Below, piece after piece: positions 23,413 through 31,412 of a stretch of 31,455 nt of DNA (the first letter of the stretch is position 1; each line of letters begins with the position of its first letter). The stretch comes from Bacteroides sp. (lineage in GTDB: Bacteria > Bacteroidota > Bacteroidia > Bacteroidales > Bacteroidaceae): positions 1 to 31,455 of the forward strand of contig DXWV01000024.1 of assembly GCA_019416685.1 (NCBI GenBank). The letters are read 5' to 3'. The notes under the pieces were generated by a model, which had not been told where the DNA came from, searched no databases, and worked only from the letters and a program-made list of their open reading frames with translations. The position numbers and the translations under genes are program-made.

Positions 23413-25194
23413 TTAGTTCAAATCTATAATTACACCATTGGGTACTTTCAGTCGTACATTCTTCAATTGCAACGTTTGGTTTTCGTTCAGTTGTTGTCCC
23501 TCTGCACCTTCTACTGATGCTGCTACAATTTCGAAAGCAAGTCCATCCAGTCTCTTGACTGCTCCGGAAGTTGTTTCTTTTATTTCAATGACTAATGTAC
23601 TTTCGGCGGCTACATTGTTTTTACCGGCTTTGATGGTACCGTCTTTCTCACCATCAACTATTACTGTGATAGCTACACCTTTCAGCTCTTCTGCTTTTCC
23701 CGCAGCATCTACTGTCAATGCTTTAGCTGTGAGATTCAATCCTAACGGAATTGTGTTGAAAGCAGTAGCGGTAGCGTTCACTTGTTGTATTTCGTAGTCT
23801 TTCAGGTCATCATACCAACCGTCTACACTGTCTTTGTAAACAATCGTTGTGATGTTTTTACCAAATACGAAAGGTACGTTCACGTCATAATCAGTAGTAA
23901 TATTATAAGTGTGTCCCAATAAAACTGTGGTTTCGTCAGTAGTAGCTTTCGTTGTTACGTCAAACTTAAATATGTCAGGTATCTTGTTGATAAGTGTTGG
24001 CAAATTGGGTACTTCCACATGGGTTATTCCTTCCATATTTGTAGGTGCTAACGGTGAAAGACAGAATTTCTGATCTTCTTCTCTATTCAGTTTGAAGCTG
24101 AATGTTACAGGCTTATTAGGATCTCCTACCGGTATTTCTTCACTACCCTTGTTTATGAAAGAAGTGATTATACCATTTACGTTTGCTGCAACCGGGGTAT
24201 TGTTCTTAGCTGTGAAGAATACCATTGGATTCTGTACAGATAAGGTTACTTTTTCGTCATCCAGGAAGTCGGGCAATCCGGACAGAGTAACTGGTTCGAT
24301 GTTGATATCTATCTTTGGTTGTACAATACCTGTAACAGATTTTATATTGATGATAGGTTGTTTGGACAGTTTGTCTTGTAATGTGATTTCTACTGTCAGA
24401 TTGATACTAACGGGACCTTCAACTCCTTGTTGTACATCACCGGTATTGATACTAACTTCTCCTTCCAGAGAAATAGTTCCTTCCATCAGAAGTTGAGAAT
24501 ATTCATTTCCTTTAGTAAATGTGACACCTTCTTGCTTGCAATCAATTCCGTCAACAGGGATTGTAACTGTCAGTCCATTTGCGGCGGTAGCTTCTTCTCC
24601 TGTCAAGTGTAATACTCCATTTGTGAGTCTCGGTGAATTGATAAACTTCGGAAAGCTTAATTCAACAGTCTTTAAAGTGAGTTTACTGATGATTGCTGCA
24701 GGTATAGAAAAGCGAATCACGGCTTCCATATCCATATCAATAGAAGAGAGGCTTGTGATATCTGTCGGAAGGTTTTCACCCTTCAACTCGAAATTAGTGC
24801 TCTCTATTGGAAGTGATGCCGGGATATTAGTTGGGGGAAGACCGGTCAGAGGTGGTATCGTAAAGTTTAATTCTGGTTTTATCGGGGTGATATCAGGAGC
24901 TTCTACCTGAAATTCATTTACAGAGATATCTGTGTTACTTTCTGATCCTTCCTGTAACAAATAATAATTGCCTTCACCGTCGATTTTTACAACGCCATCT
25001 TCTTCGATATCCAATATCTTACTCAGCTTTATCGGCTCTGTCTCTCCTCCGGGAATAGCGAATTCACTTCCGCCCACCTGAATGGTTAAGTCGATGTCCT
25101 TAGTAAGATCATAATCGTTATCCACACAAGAGGATAGCGTGAGTAATGAGGCCATGAGGGCACATGAGCCGAGTTTTAAGTGTTTTTTCTTCAT
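23413..25194 (-). CDS. Large beta-rich lipoprotein of unknown function
   Basis: A 593-residue lipoprotein. The start at 25194 gives the signal peptide MKKKHLKLGSCALMASLLTL with lipobox LSSC (Cys23) followed by VDNDYD. A longer in-frame ATG at 25263 is rejected because the promoter lies between the two. The mature protein has no catalytic motif I recognise. It is built of short beta strands with hydrophobic/Pro-rich segments (ITPIKPELNFTIPPLTGLPP, VTLSGLPDFLDDEKVTLSVQ), which suggests stacked Ig-like or beta-sandwich modules. Residues 30-60 (VGGSEFAIPGGETEPIKLS) are Gly/Pro-rich. It is the first gene of a two-gene operon with an outer-membrane barrel, so a surface assembly is plausible. I cannot assign a family. 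Confidence 0.75.
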   Translation of the reverse strand: MKKKHLKLGSCALMASLLTLSSCVDNDYDLTKDIDLTIQVGGSEFAIPGGETEPIKLSKILDIEEDGVVKIDGEGNYYLLQEGSESNTDISVNEFQVEAPDITPIKPELNFTIPPLTGLPPTNIPASLPIESTNFELKGENLPTDITSLSSIDMDMEAVIRFSIPAAIISKLTLKTVELSFPKFINSPRLTNGVLHLTGEEATAANGLTVTIPVDGIDCKQEGVTFTKGNEYSQLLMEGTISLEGEVSINTGDVQQGVEGPVSINLTVEITLQDKLSKQPIINIKSVTGIVQPKIDINIEPVTLSGLPDFLDDEKVTLSVQNPMVFFTAKNNTPVAANVNGIITSFINKGSEEIPVGDPNKPVTFSFKLNREEDQKFCLSPLAPTNMEGITHVEVPNLPTLINKIPDIFKFDVTTKATTDETTVLLGHTYNITTDYDVNVPFVFGKNITTIVYKDSVDGWYDDLKDYEIQQVNATATAFNTIPLGLNLTAKALTVDAAGKAEELKGVAITVIVDGEKDGTIKAGKNNVAAESTLVIEIKETTSGAVKRLDGLAFEIVAASVEGAEGQQLNENQTLQLKNVRLKVPNGVIIDLN

Positions 25195-25232
25195 AATGCA
25201 TTCCTTATTTAACACGATAGTAGTACTTTTTG

Positions 25233-25272
25233 CAAAAATAAACAAATAAATGGAATGGCACAAACTTTGTGC
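25233..25272 (-). promoter_or_regulatory. Promoter with overlapping palindrome for the lipoprotein/barrel operon
   Basis: On the minus strand TTTG (25264-25261), 20 bases, then TATTTTTG (25240-25233): a full match to the Bacteroides consensus. The -33 box sits inside GCACAAA-C-TTTGTGC (25258-25272), a perfect 7-bp inverted repeat around one base, a good position for a regulator. Initiation near 25226 supports the start codon at 25194. Confidence 0.6.
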
Positions 25273-25311
25273 AAGAAATGCATCTTGCAGATATTCTTCG
25301 TTTTACAACAT

Positions 25312-25347
25312 AAAAAACGCTTAAGCTGCTATTTAAACCACTTAAGC
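25312..25347 (-). terminator. Terminator downstream of the CorA-type gene
   Basis: On the minus strand GCTTAAG (25347-25341) pairs with CTTAAGC (25325-25319), and GTTTTTTA follows. It lies about 110 bases after the stop codon and protects the following lipoprotein operon from read-through. Confidence 0.65.
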
Positions 25348-25459
25348 ATTCTTTATGTCTGTTTGGACCTTATTTTTGTTTATTCATTTAGAACATGAAT
25401 AATTATCTCAATGATAATTTGTAAGTCGACACATTCTTTTTTTTAAGAACGAAAAGGCT

Positions 25460-26386
25460 TTAGAACCATTTAATCTTTCTGAATATGATAAATGCCATTG
25501 CAGAAAGCACTACTGAAGAAAATATGATTAATGCAAAAGCATGTGGCACTTCATCAATGAGTATATCTACATTCATTCCATAGAAACTGGCAATCAATGT
25601 AGGTATCATCAATGTAATAGACAAGCTTGTCATGCGTTTCATGATCGCATTTACATTGTTGGAAATGATAGAGGCAAATGCATCCATGGTTCCCGTAAGG
25701 ATATCACTATAGATGTTCACGGTATTGAATGCTTGCTTTAATTCGATTATAACATCTTCCACTAATTCCTGGTCCAGATAGTCAGTATCCTGAAAAATAC
25801 TTTTCAGCTTACCTATCATCACCTCATTGCCACGAATAGAGGTGTTGAAATAAACGAGTGTTTTCTGTAACTTCATCAGGCGCAGAAGATCCTCGTTGCG
25901 GATACTTTTTTCCAGCTCCTTTTCAGCTGCGGTGATGTCAATATTAATCTGTTTCAGGTATTTCAGAAACCATACTGCCGATGAATAGATGAGCCGTAAG
26001 ATCAAGTCTAGTTTATTACGTACTATAATTCCTTTCCGGCGGGTATGTTCAATAAAATCCGGTAATAATTCTGTGTTATGATAACATACGGAAACAATGA
26101 TTTCATTGTTGGTAATGATGCCAATGGGAACGGTACTGAATGGAATACCATTCTGATTGCTTTGTACGGGGATACGAAGAATGGTCAATAACCAATTCCC
26201 CTCCGTATCTGTACGAGGACGTTCGTCGGTATCGGCTATGTCATTCAAGAAAGATTCCGGGACTTGTAATTCCTGAGTCAGAAATTCAAAATCATTTGCA
26301 TCGGGGCATACTACGTTCACCCAGCTATTGGGTAGCCATTGTGATTTTTCCACAAAGCCAGCCTCACAATAAAGATATTTTCTCAT
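25460..26386 (-). CDS. corA: CorA-family magnesium/divalent cation transporter
   Basis: A CorA-type channel for Mg2+ or related cations in the inner membrane, active as a pentamer. The 308-residue protein has a soluble alpha/beta N-terminal domain, long helices (ITAAEKELEKSIRNEDLLRLMKLQKTLVYF), and two C-terminal membrane helices. The first ends in the signature GMN (270-272, SFYGMNVD); the second is FALIIFSSVVLSAMAFIIF, and the tail is basic (FRKIKWF). The start at 26386 is set by a strong Shine-Dalgarno AAAGGAGG seven bases upstream, which is unusual for Bacteroides. A long hairpin lies in the leader. It is divergent from gpmI. The exact ion is not shown by sequence. Confidence 0.9.
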   Translation of the reverse strand: MRKYLYCEAGFVEKSQWLPNSWVNVVCPDANDFEFLTQELQVPESFLNDIADTDERPRTDTEGNWLLTILRIPVQSNQNGIPFSTVPIGIITNNEIIVSVCYHNTELLPDFIEHTRRKGIIVRNKLDLILRLIYSSAVWFLKYLKQINIDITAAEKELEKSIRNEDLLRLMKLQKTLVYFNTSIRGNEVMIGKLKSIFQDTDYLDQELVEDVIIELKQAFNTVNIYSDILTGTMDAFASIISNNVNAIMKRMTSLSITLMIPTLIASFYGMNVDILIDEVPHAFALIIFSSVVLSAMAFIIFRKIKWF

Positions 26387-26393
26387 CTTATTG

Positions 26394-26401
26394 CCTCCTT
26401 T
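26394..26401 (-). promoter_or_regulatory. Strong Shine-Dalgarno for the CorA-type gene
   Basis: The minus strand reads AAAGGAGG with a 7-base spacer to the ATG. Most genes in this window show no such sequence, in line with the weak use of Shine-Dalgarno sites in Bacteroidetes. Confidence 0.7.
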
Positions 26402-26416
26402 CGTTTGTTTTTAATC

Positions 26417-26454
26417 CGAACAGAGGCATCATGACACTTGTATGGCTCTGTTCG
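26417..26454 (-). promoter_or_regulatory. Long hairpin in the CorA-type leader
   Basis: CGAACAGAG (26417-26425) pairs perfectly with CTCTGTTCG (26446-26454). After one mismatch, CAT/ATG extends the stem, leaving a loop of about 12 bases. It ends 15 bases upstream of the Shine-Dalgarno. With a TACTTTTG box at 26538-26531 as likely promoter, it lies within a leader of about 140 bases. Confidence 0.5.
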
Positions 26455-26530
26455 CTTTTAGTTAATACTATTGCACGTTCGCGGGTTTGGATCGTCCATA
26501 TTTATATTCTTAATATTTTTAAAAGCGGGG

Positions 26531-26538
26531 CAAAAGTA
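26531..26538 (-). promoter_or_regulatory. Probable -7 box for the CorA-type gene
   Basis: The minus strand reads TACTTTTG (fits TAnnTTTG). No clear -33 box is at the normal distance. It is back-to-back with the gpmI promoter. Confidence 0.4.
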
Positions 26539-26576
26539 CGGAATATTTCTTATAAGAGTGCACCTTATTCTCCTTT

Positions 26577-26609
26577 TTTGTGATTAAAATAATCTTTTTC
26601 GTACCTTTG
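26577..26609 (+). promoter_or_regulatory. Promoter of gpmI
   Basis: TTTG (26577-26580), 21 bases, then TACCTTTG (26602-26609), a full Bacteroides consensus match. Initiation near 26616 gives a leader of about 35 bases. Confidence 0.65.
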
Positions 26610-26650
26610 CACCCGAATTAAAGAAAGCCAATTAATTAATTTTAAATATT

Positions 26651-28165
26651 ATGAGTAAGAAAGCCCTTTTAATGATCCTTGATGGTTGGGGAATAGGCGA
26701 CCACGGAAAAGATGACGTAATTTTTAATACTCCCACTCCTTATTGGGATTATTTGCTAAAAACGTATCCTCATTCTCAGCTTCAGGCAAGTGGTGAGAAC
26801 GTGGGTTTGCCCGATGGACAGATGGGTAACTCAGAAGTAGGACACCTTAATATTGGTGCCGGACGTGTGGTTTATCAGGATTTGGTAAAAATCAACCTGG
26901 CATGTCGTGATAACAGTATCATGAAGAACCCCGAAATTGTTTCTGCTTTTACTTATGCAAAGGAAAATGGAAAAAATATTCATTTCATGGGGTTGACTTC
27001 CGATGGCGGTGTACATAGTTCATTGGATCATCTGTACAAGCTTTGCGATATATCCAAAGGATATGGCATTGAGAATACATACATTCATTGTTTCATGGAT
27101 GGTCGTGATACAGATCCGAAGAGTGGTAAAGGGTTCATTGAACAATTGGAAGCTCATTGTGCAAAGTCTGCCGGTAAGGTGGCTTCTATTATTGGCCGCT
27201 ATTATGCAATGGACCGTGACAAACGTTGGGAACGTGTGAAGGAAGCATATGATTTGCTGGTAAATGGCATTGGAACAAAAGCTACAGATATGGTACAGGC
27301 AATGCAGCAGTCTTATGATGAAGGTATTACTGACGAATTTATAAAACCGATTGTTAATGCGAACGTTGACGGTACAATTAAAGAAGGTGATGTTGTTATC
27401 TTCTTTAATTATCGTAATGACCGTGCGAAAGAGCTGACTGTAGTACTGACTCAGCAGGATATGCCGGAAGCAGGTATGCACACTATTCCGGGATTGCAGT
27501 ATTATTGTATGACTCCATATGATGCTTCTTTCAAAGGTGTTCATATCTTATTTGATAAAGAAAATGTAATGAATACTTTGGGCGAATATCTGGCTGCCAA
27601 AGGTTTGCAGCAGCTTCATATTGCCGAAACAGAGAAATATGCACATGTAACATTCTTCTTTAACGGTGGACGTGAAACTCCATATAATAATGAAGACCGT
27701 ATTTTGGTTCCGTCTCCCAAAGTGGCTACTTATGACTTGAAGCCGGAGATGAGCGCTTACGAAGTAAAAGATAAACTGGTGGCTGCTATCAACGAAAATA
27801 AATATGATTTTATTGTTGTGAACTATGCCAATGGTGATATGGTAGGACATACCGGTATTTATGATGCAATTGAGAAAGCGGTTGTTGCTGTAGATGCTTG
27901 TGTAAAGGAAACAATTGAAGCTGCCAAAGCGCAGGGTTATGAAGCTATCATTATTGCCGATCATGGTAATGCCGATCACGCTTTGAATGAAGATGGCACT
28001 CCGAATACAGCACACTCTCTGAATCCGGTTCCTTGTGTGTATGTTACAGAAAATAAGGGCGCTAAAGTAGAAAATGGCCGCCTTGCTGATGTGGCTCCTA
28101 CAATCCTGAAGATTATGGGACTTGAAGCACCGGCAGAGATGAATGGTAATGTGCTGATTAAGTAA
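26651..28165 (+). CDS. gpmI: 2,3-bisphosphoglycerate-independent phosphoglycerate mutase
   Basis: A cytosolic glycolytic enzyme that interconverts 3- and 2-phosphoglycerate by a phosphoserine intermediate with two metal ions. The 504 residues match the usual family length of about 510. The metal site begins with D11 in MILDGWGIG; the nucleophile is S61 in GQMGNSEVGHLNIGAGR; HFMGLTSDGGVHS and CFMDGRDTDPKSG line the substrate site; the C-terminal metal motif is IIADHGNADH. These are alkaline-phosphatase-superfamily motifs, unlike the cofactor-dependent mutase. The start at 26651 follows a clear promoter. The DUF3109 gene follows after 119 bases that contain a palindromic element. Confidence 0.97.
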   Translation: MSKKALLMILDGWGIGDHGKDDVIFNTPTPYWDYLLKTYPHSQLQASGENVGLPDGQMGNSEVGHLNIGAGRVVYQDLVKINLACRDNSIMKNPEIVSAFTYAKENGKNIHFMGLTSDGGVHSSLDHLYKLCDISKGYGIENTYIHCFMDGRDTDPKSGKGFIEQLEAHCAKSAGKVASIIGRYYAMDRDKRWERVKEAYDLLVNGIGTKATDMVQAMQQSYDEGITDEFIKPIVNANVDGTIKEGDVVIFFNYRNDRAKELTVVLTQQDMPEAGMHTIPGLQYYCMTPYDASFKGVHILFDKENVMNTLGEYLAAKGLQQLHIAETEKYAHVTFFFNGGRETPYNNEDRILVPSPKVATYDLKPEMSAYEVKDKLVAAINENKYDFIVVNYANGDMVGHTGIYDAIEKAVVAVDACVKETIEAAKAQGYEAIIIADHGNADHALNEDGTPNTAHSLNPVPCVYVTENKGAKVENGRLADVAPTILKIMGLEAPAEMNGNVLIK

Positions 28166-28179
28166 TTATAATTTATGAT

Positions 28180-28270
28180 AGAGACGCACTGCATGCGTCT
28201 TGTAGCTTTGCAAACACGAATGAAATGTTTATAAGGGTACAAGGTGTATTCAATGCGTCTCTGTTTTTTT
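28180..28270. repeat. Palindromic element with alternative stems between gpmI and the DUF3109 gene
   Basis: AGAGACGCA (28180-28188) can pair over its last seven bases with TGCGTCT (28194-28200), a local hairpin with a 5-base loop. It can pair in full with TGCGTCTCT (28254-28262), which is followed by GTTTTTTT. The GAGACGCATGC-type palindrome looks like an interspersed intergenic repeat; here the distal copy doubles as a terminator-like structure. Confidence 0.6.
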
Positions 28271-28284
28271 AATAGATTAAATGG

Positions 28285-28866
28285 ATGATTCAAATAGGAG
28301 ATGTTGTAGTAAGTTTAGATGTGTTTCGTGAGAAATTCATTTGCAACTTGGAGGCTTGTAAAGGTGAATGTTGCATCGAAGGAGATGCCGGTGCTCCGGT
28401 AGAACTTGATGAGATTACAAAGCTGGAAGAGGTACTTCCTGTAATTTGGGAGGAACTTTCTCCGGAGGCTCGTGCCGTTATTGATAAACAAGGAGTGGTG
28501 TATACTGACCAGGAAGGTGATATTGTTACTTCTATTGTAAATAATAAGGATTGTGTATTTACTTGCTACGATGAAAAGGGCTACTGTTATTGTGCCATTG
28601 AAAAAGCTTATCGTGAAGGGAAAGTGGATTTCTACAAACCTGTGTCCTGCCATTTGTATCCTATTCGTGTAGGTGACTATGGTCCTTATAAAGCTGTTAA
28701 TTATAATCGTTGGGATATTTGTAAGGCAGCTGTGTTGTTGGGGAAGAAAGAGGATGTGCCGGTATATAAATTTCTGAAGGAACCACTTATTCGTAAATTC
28801 GGAGAAGAGTGGTATAGGGAGTTAGAAGTTACTGCCGAAGAATTAAAGACCCAACGTTTCATTTGA
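28285..28866 (+). CDS. DUF3109-family Cys-rich protein
   Basis: A 193-residue, probably cytoplasmic protein with no signal peptide or membrane segment. Ten cysteines fall in spaced groups: C20, C25, C29, C30 (CNLEACKGECC), C90, C94, C101, C103 (CVFTCYDEKGYCYC), C122 (SCHLYPIRV) and C146. This layout is that of the DUF3109 family, related to the YkgJ-type putative metal-binding proteins, and suggests a zinc or Fe-S site. Its role is unknown. The ATG at 28285 is used; an ATG four bases earlier is in another frame. It is 119 bases downstream of gpmI and faces gyrB tail to tail across a strong bidirectional terminator. Confidence 0.8.
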   Translation: MIQIGDVVVSLDVFREKFICNLEACKGECCIEGDAGAPVELDEITKLEEVLPVIWEELSPEARAVIDKQGVVYTDQEGDIVTSIVNNKDCVFTCYDEKGYCYCAIEKAYREGKVDFYKPVSCHLYPIRVGDYGPYKAVNYNRWDICKAAVLLGKKEDVPVYKFLKEPLIRKFGEEWYRELEVTAEELKTQRFI

Positions 28867-28906
28867 TCAGGGCAAGGTGGTATTTCAGTTTTTCTTTTTA
28901 AAAAGA

Positions 28907-28949
28907 GAAGCGCCGGTACAAAGGATTTTCCTTTGTTTACCGGCGCTTC
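28907..28949. terminator. Bidirectional terminator between the DUF3109 gene and gyrB
   Basis: GAAGCGCCGGTA (28907-28918) pairs exactly with TACCGGCGCTTC (28938-28949). CAAAGGA (28919-28925) pairs with TCCTTTG (28929-28935) inside it, with a two-base bulge. Plus-strand tail TTCGTTG is weak; the minus-strand tail TCTTTTT is better. It serves two convergent genes. Confidence 0.9.
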
Positions 28950-28987
28950 TTCGTTGTAAGATGTGAGGTTGGTGATATAATTACGTA

Positions 28988-30955
28988 TTATGCATCGATA
29001 TTTGCATACGTTGCATTCTCTTCAATGAACTCGCGGCGCGGTCCTACGTCTTCACCCATTAACATGGAGAAGATGAAATCAGCTTCTGCTGCGTTTTCAA
29101 TATTTACTTGTTTTAGCATACGGTTTTCCGGATCCATCGTTGTCTCCCACAATTGCTGGGCGTTCATTTCACCCAAACCTTTATAGCGTTGTGTATGAAC
29201 AGCATTTTCCGAACCACCGCCATAGGTATCGATAAATTTCTGGCGTTGCGCATCTGTCCAGCAATATTCTTCTACTTTACCTTTCTTACACAGATAGAGC
29301 GGAGGTGTAGCGATGTACAGATAGCCATTCTGGATTATCTGCGGCATATAACGGAAAAAGAATGTCATAATCAATGTGTCGATGTGAGAACCATCGACAT
29401 CGGCATCGGTCATAATGATAATCTTATGATAGCGCAACTTGTCAATGTTGGCAGCCTTGCTATCTTCTTCCGTTCCGATAGTAACACCTAATGCTGTATA
29501 TATATTACGGATTTCTTCGCTCTCAAGTGCTTTATGATACATTGCTTTCTCTACATTCAAAATCTTACCACGTAAGGGTAGAATAGCCTGGAATGCGCGG
29601 TTACGACCCTGTTTGGCCGTACCACCTGCTGAGTCTCCCTCGACGAGGAATAATTCGCATTTTTGTGGATCTTTGTCCGAACAGTCAGCCAGTTTACCCG
29701 GAAGTCCGCCACCGGACATCGGAGATTTACGTTGTACCATTTCACGTGCTTTACGGGCAGCGTGACGAGCTGTTGCAGCAAGTACCACCTTGTCAACGAT
29801 CAGCTTGGCTTCTTTCGGATGTTCTTCCAGATAATAAGCTAATGCTTCACCTACTGCTTGGTCTACAGCTCCCATTACTTCGTTGTTACCCAACTTTGTT
29901 TTGGTTTGTCCTTCAAACTGTGGTTCAGCTACTTTAACAGAAATAACAGCAGTCAAACCCTCACGGAAGTCATCGCCGGAGATTTCTACTTTTACCTTTT
30001 CCAGCATTTTGCTGTCTTCGGCATATTTCTTCAGCGTACGCGTCAGTGCACGGCGGAAGCCGGCCAGGTGTGTACCACCTTCTATTGTATTAATGTTATT
30101 TACATAAGAGTGAACGTTTTCAGAAAATCCGGTATTATACATGATAGCCAGTTCAATAGGGATACCCTGCTTCTCTGTGTCCAGATAGATCACATCATTA
30201 ATCAGGTGATCACGTGATGACTCCAGATAACGAACAAATTCCTTTAAGCCTTCTTCTGAATAGAATATCTCCTGTTTGAATTTGCCTTCATCATTAACTA
30301 CACGGCGATCTGTCAATGTAATTTTGATTCCTGCATTTAGGTAAGCAAGTTCGCGCATACGGCCGGCAAGAATTTCATACTTGTAAACCGTTTCTGTGAA
30401 GATGGTATCATCCGGCCAGAATTGTTGTTTTGTTCCGGTATGTTCCGACTCGCCTACTTCCTTTACGGGATAAAGCGGTTTTCCTATTTCATACTCTTGC
30501 TGGTAAATTTTACCATTACGGTAAACCTGACTGATCATGTGGGCAGACAGTGCGTTCACGCAAGACATACCTACACCATGCAGACCACCTGAAACTTTGT
30601 ACGAACCTTTGTCGAATTTACCACCTGCATGAAGTACCGTCATTGCTACTTCAAGTGCTGATTTCTGTTCTTTTTCGTGGAAGTCTACAGGAATACCACG
30701 TCCATTGTCCTGTACGGTAACTGAATTATCTTCGTTGATTGTGACTTCAATGTGGTCGCAATAACCTGCCAACGCTTCGTCGATAGAGTTATCAACGATT
30801 TCATATACCAAGTGATGAAGTCCCTTTACACTGATGTCGCCGATGTACATCGCGGGGCGCTTGCGCACGGCTTCCAGGCCTTCTAGGACCTGAATGCTGT
30901 CGGCTGAATACGATCCATTGTTCTGGGGAACTTGGGAGAATAAGTCTTCGCTCAT
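28988..30955 (-). CDS. gyrB: DNA gyrase subunit B
   Basis: The ATPase subunit of DNA gyrase, which with GyrA introduces negative supercoils. The 655 residues show the GHKL ATPase domain (E52 and N56 in YEIVDNSIDE, QDNGRGIP, GGLHGVG 123-129), the transducer segment QTKTKLGN (350-357), and the TOPRIM domain with EGDSAGG (439-445) and DADVDG (517-522). The C-terminal end, GPRREFIEENA, is the GyrB form. It lacks the long insertion found in proteobacterial GyrB. Topoisomerase IV ParE is the alternative, but the sequence features and the rpsT neighbour fit gyrB. A TATTTTTG box lies 30 bases upstream of its start. Confidence 0.95.
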   Translation of the reverse strand: MSEDLFSQVPQNNGSYSADSIQVLEGLEAVRKRPAMYIGDISVKGLHHLVYEIVDNSIDEALAGYCDHIEVTINEDNSVTVQDNGRGIPVDFHEKEQKSALEVAMTVLHAGGKFDKGSYKVSGGLHGVGMSCVNALSAHMISQVYRNGKIYQQEYEIGKPLYPVKEVGESEHTGTKQQFWPDDTIFTETVYKYEILAGRMRELAYLNAGIKITLTDRRVVNDEGKFKQEIFYSEEGLKEFVRYLESSRDHLINDVIYLDTEKQGIPIELAIMYNTGFSENVHSYVNNINTIEGGTHLAGFRRALTRTLKKYAEDSKMLEKVKVEISGDDFREGLTAVISVKVAEPQFEGQTKTKLGNNEVMGAVDQAVGEALAYYLEEHPKEAKLIVDKVVLAATARHAARKAREMVQRKSPMSGGGLPGKLADCSDKDPQKCELFLVEGDSAGGTAKQGRNRAFQAILPLRGKILNVEKAMYHKALESEEIRNIYTALGVTIGTEEDSKAANIDKLRYHKIIIMTDADVDGSHIDTLIMTFFFRYMPQIIQNGYLYIATPPLYLCKKGKVEEYCWTDAQRQKFIDTYGGGSENAVHTQRYKGLGEMNAQQLWETTMDPENRMLKQVNIENAAEADFIFSMLMGEDVGPRREFIEENATYANIDA

Positions 30956-30984
30956 AATTGCCTTTCTAAGTTATAATAACAGAG

Positions 30985-30992
30985 CAAAAATA
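30985..30992 (-). promoter_or_regulatory. -7 box for gyrB
   Basis: The minus strand reads TATTTTTG (TAnnTTTG), 29 bases before the gyrB ATG. No clear -33 TTTG is at the normal distance. Confidence 0.45.
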
Positions 30993-31070
30993 ACAAAAAA
31001 AAATGGATTGAGGAAGAATAAAGGGTGAAAAAACAAGAATACTGATAAGTCGTAGAAAAGAAGAAGATGT

Positions 31071-31084
31071 TATCTGATCAGATA
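31071..31084. promoter_or_regulatory. 14-bp perfect palindrome between rpsT and gyrB
   Basis: TATCTGATCAGATA is fully self-complementary. It lies between the rpsT terminator and the gyrB promoter, about 80 bases upstream of the gyrB -7 box. A protein site is possible; no known operator is recognised. Confidence 0.35.
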
Positions 31085-31090
31085 GATACT

Positions 31091-31123
31091 AATGCACAAA
31101 AGACCGAACTAAAAAGTTCAGTC
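31091..31123 (-). terminator. Terminator after rpsT
   Basis: On the minus strand GACTGAACT (31123-31115) pairs with AGTTCGGTC (31110-31102) with one mismatch over a short T loop, followed by TTTTGTG. It lies 34 bases after the rpsT stop codon and separates rpsT from gyrB. Confidence 0.75.
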
Positions 31124-31157
31124 TCAGTGTTGTATGAAGTAGTGCTAATTTCTAATG

Positions 31158-31412
31158 TTAAGCAAGCTTATTGATGTAAATAGCCAATTTAGACTTCAAG
31201 TTGCTAGCTTTGTTCTTGTGAATAATATTCACTTTAGCCAACTTGTCAAGCATCTTAGTGATACCTGGATACATAGCAGCAGCTTCTGCTTTGTCAGTAG
31301 TCGAACGAAGCTTTCTTACAGCATTTCTCATGGTCTTACCATAATATCTGTTATGAAGTCTTCTTGTTTCTTCTTGTCTGATTCTCTTTAGTGATGATTT
31401 GTGATTTGCCAT
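31158..31412 (-). CDS. rpsT: 30S ribosomal protein S20
   Basis: A primary 16S rRNA-binding protein of the small subunit. The 84-residue, Lys/Arg-rich helical protein begins MANHKSSLKRIRQEETRRLHN and ends NKASNLKSKLAIYINKLA, both typical of S20 (the MANxKSAxKRIR start and the HKNxAxRxKSxL segment). It is read on the minus strand upstream of gyrB, an arrangement common in Bacteroidales, but a terminator and a gyrB -7 box in the 202-base gap suggest separate transcription. Its promoter would lie in or beyond the last 43 bases of the window, where no clear TAnnTTTG box is seen. Confidence 0.97.
   Translation of the reverse strand: MANHKSSLKRIRQEETRRLHNRYYGKTMRNAVRKLRSTTDKAEAAAMYPGITKMLDKLAKVNIIHKNKASNLKSKLAIYINKLA

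Noticed and set aside
25195..25263. In-frame extension of the large lipoprotein starting at 25263
   Set aside because: It would bury the signal peptide behind 23 residues and lies across a consensus promoter.
25401..25419. AATTATC/GATAATT hairpin downstream of the CorA-type gene
   Set aside because: A short AT-only stem with no T-run on either strand; easily expected by chance in AT-rich DNA.
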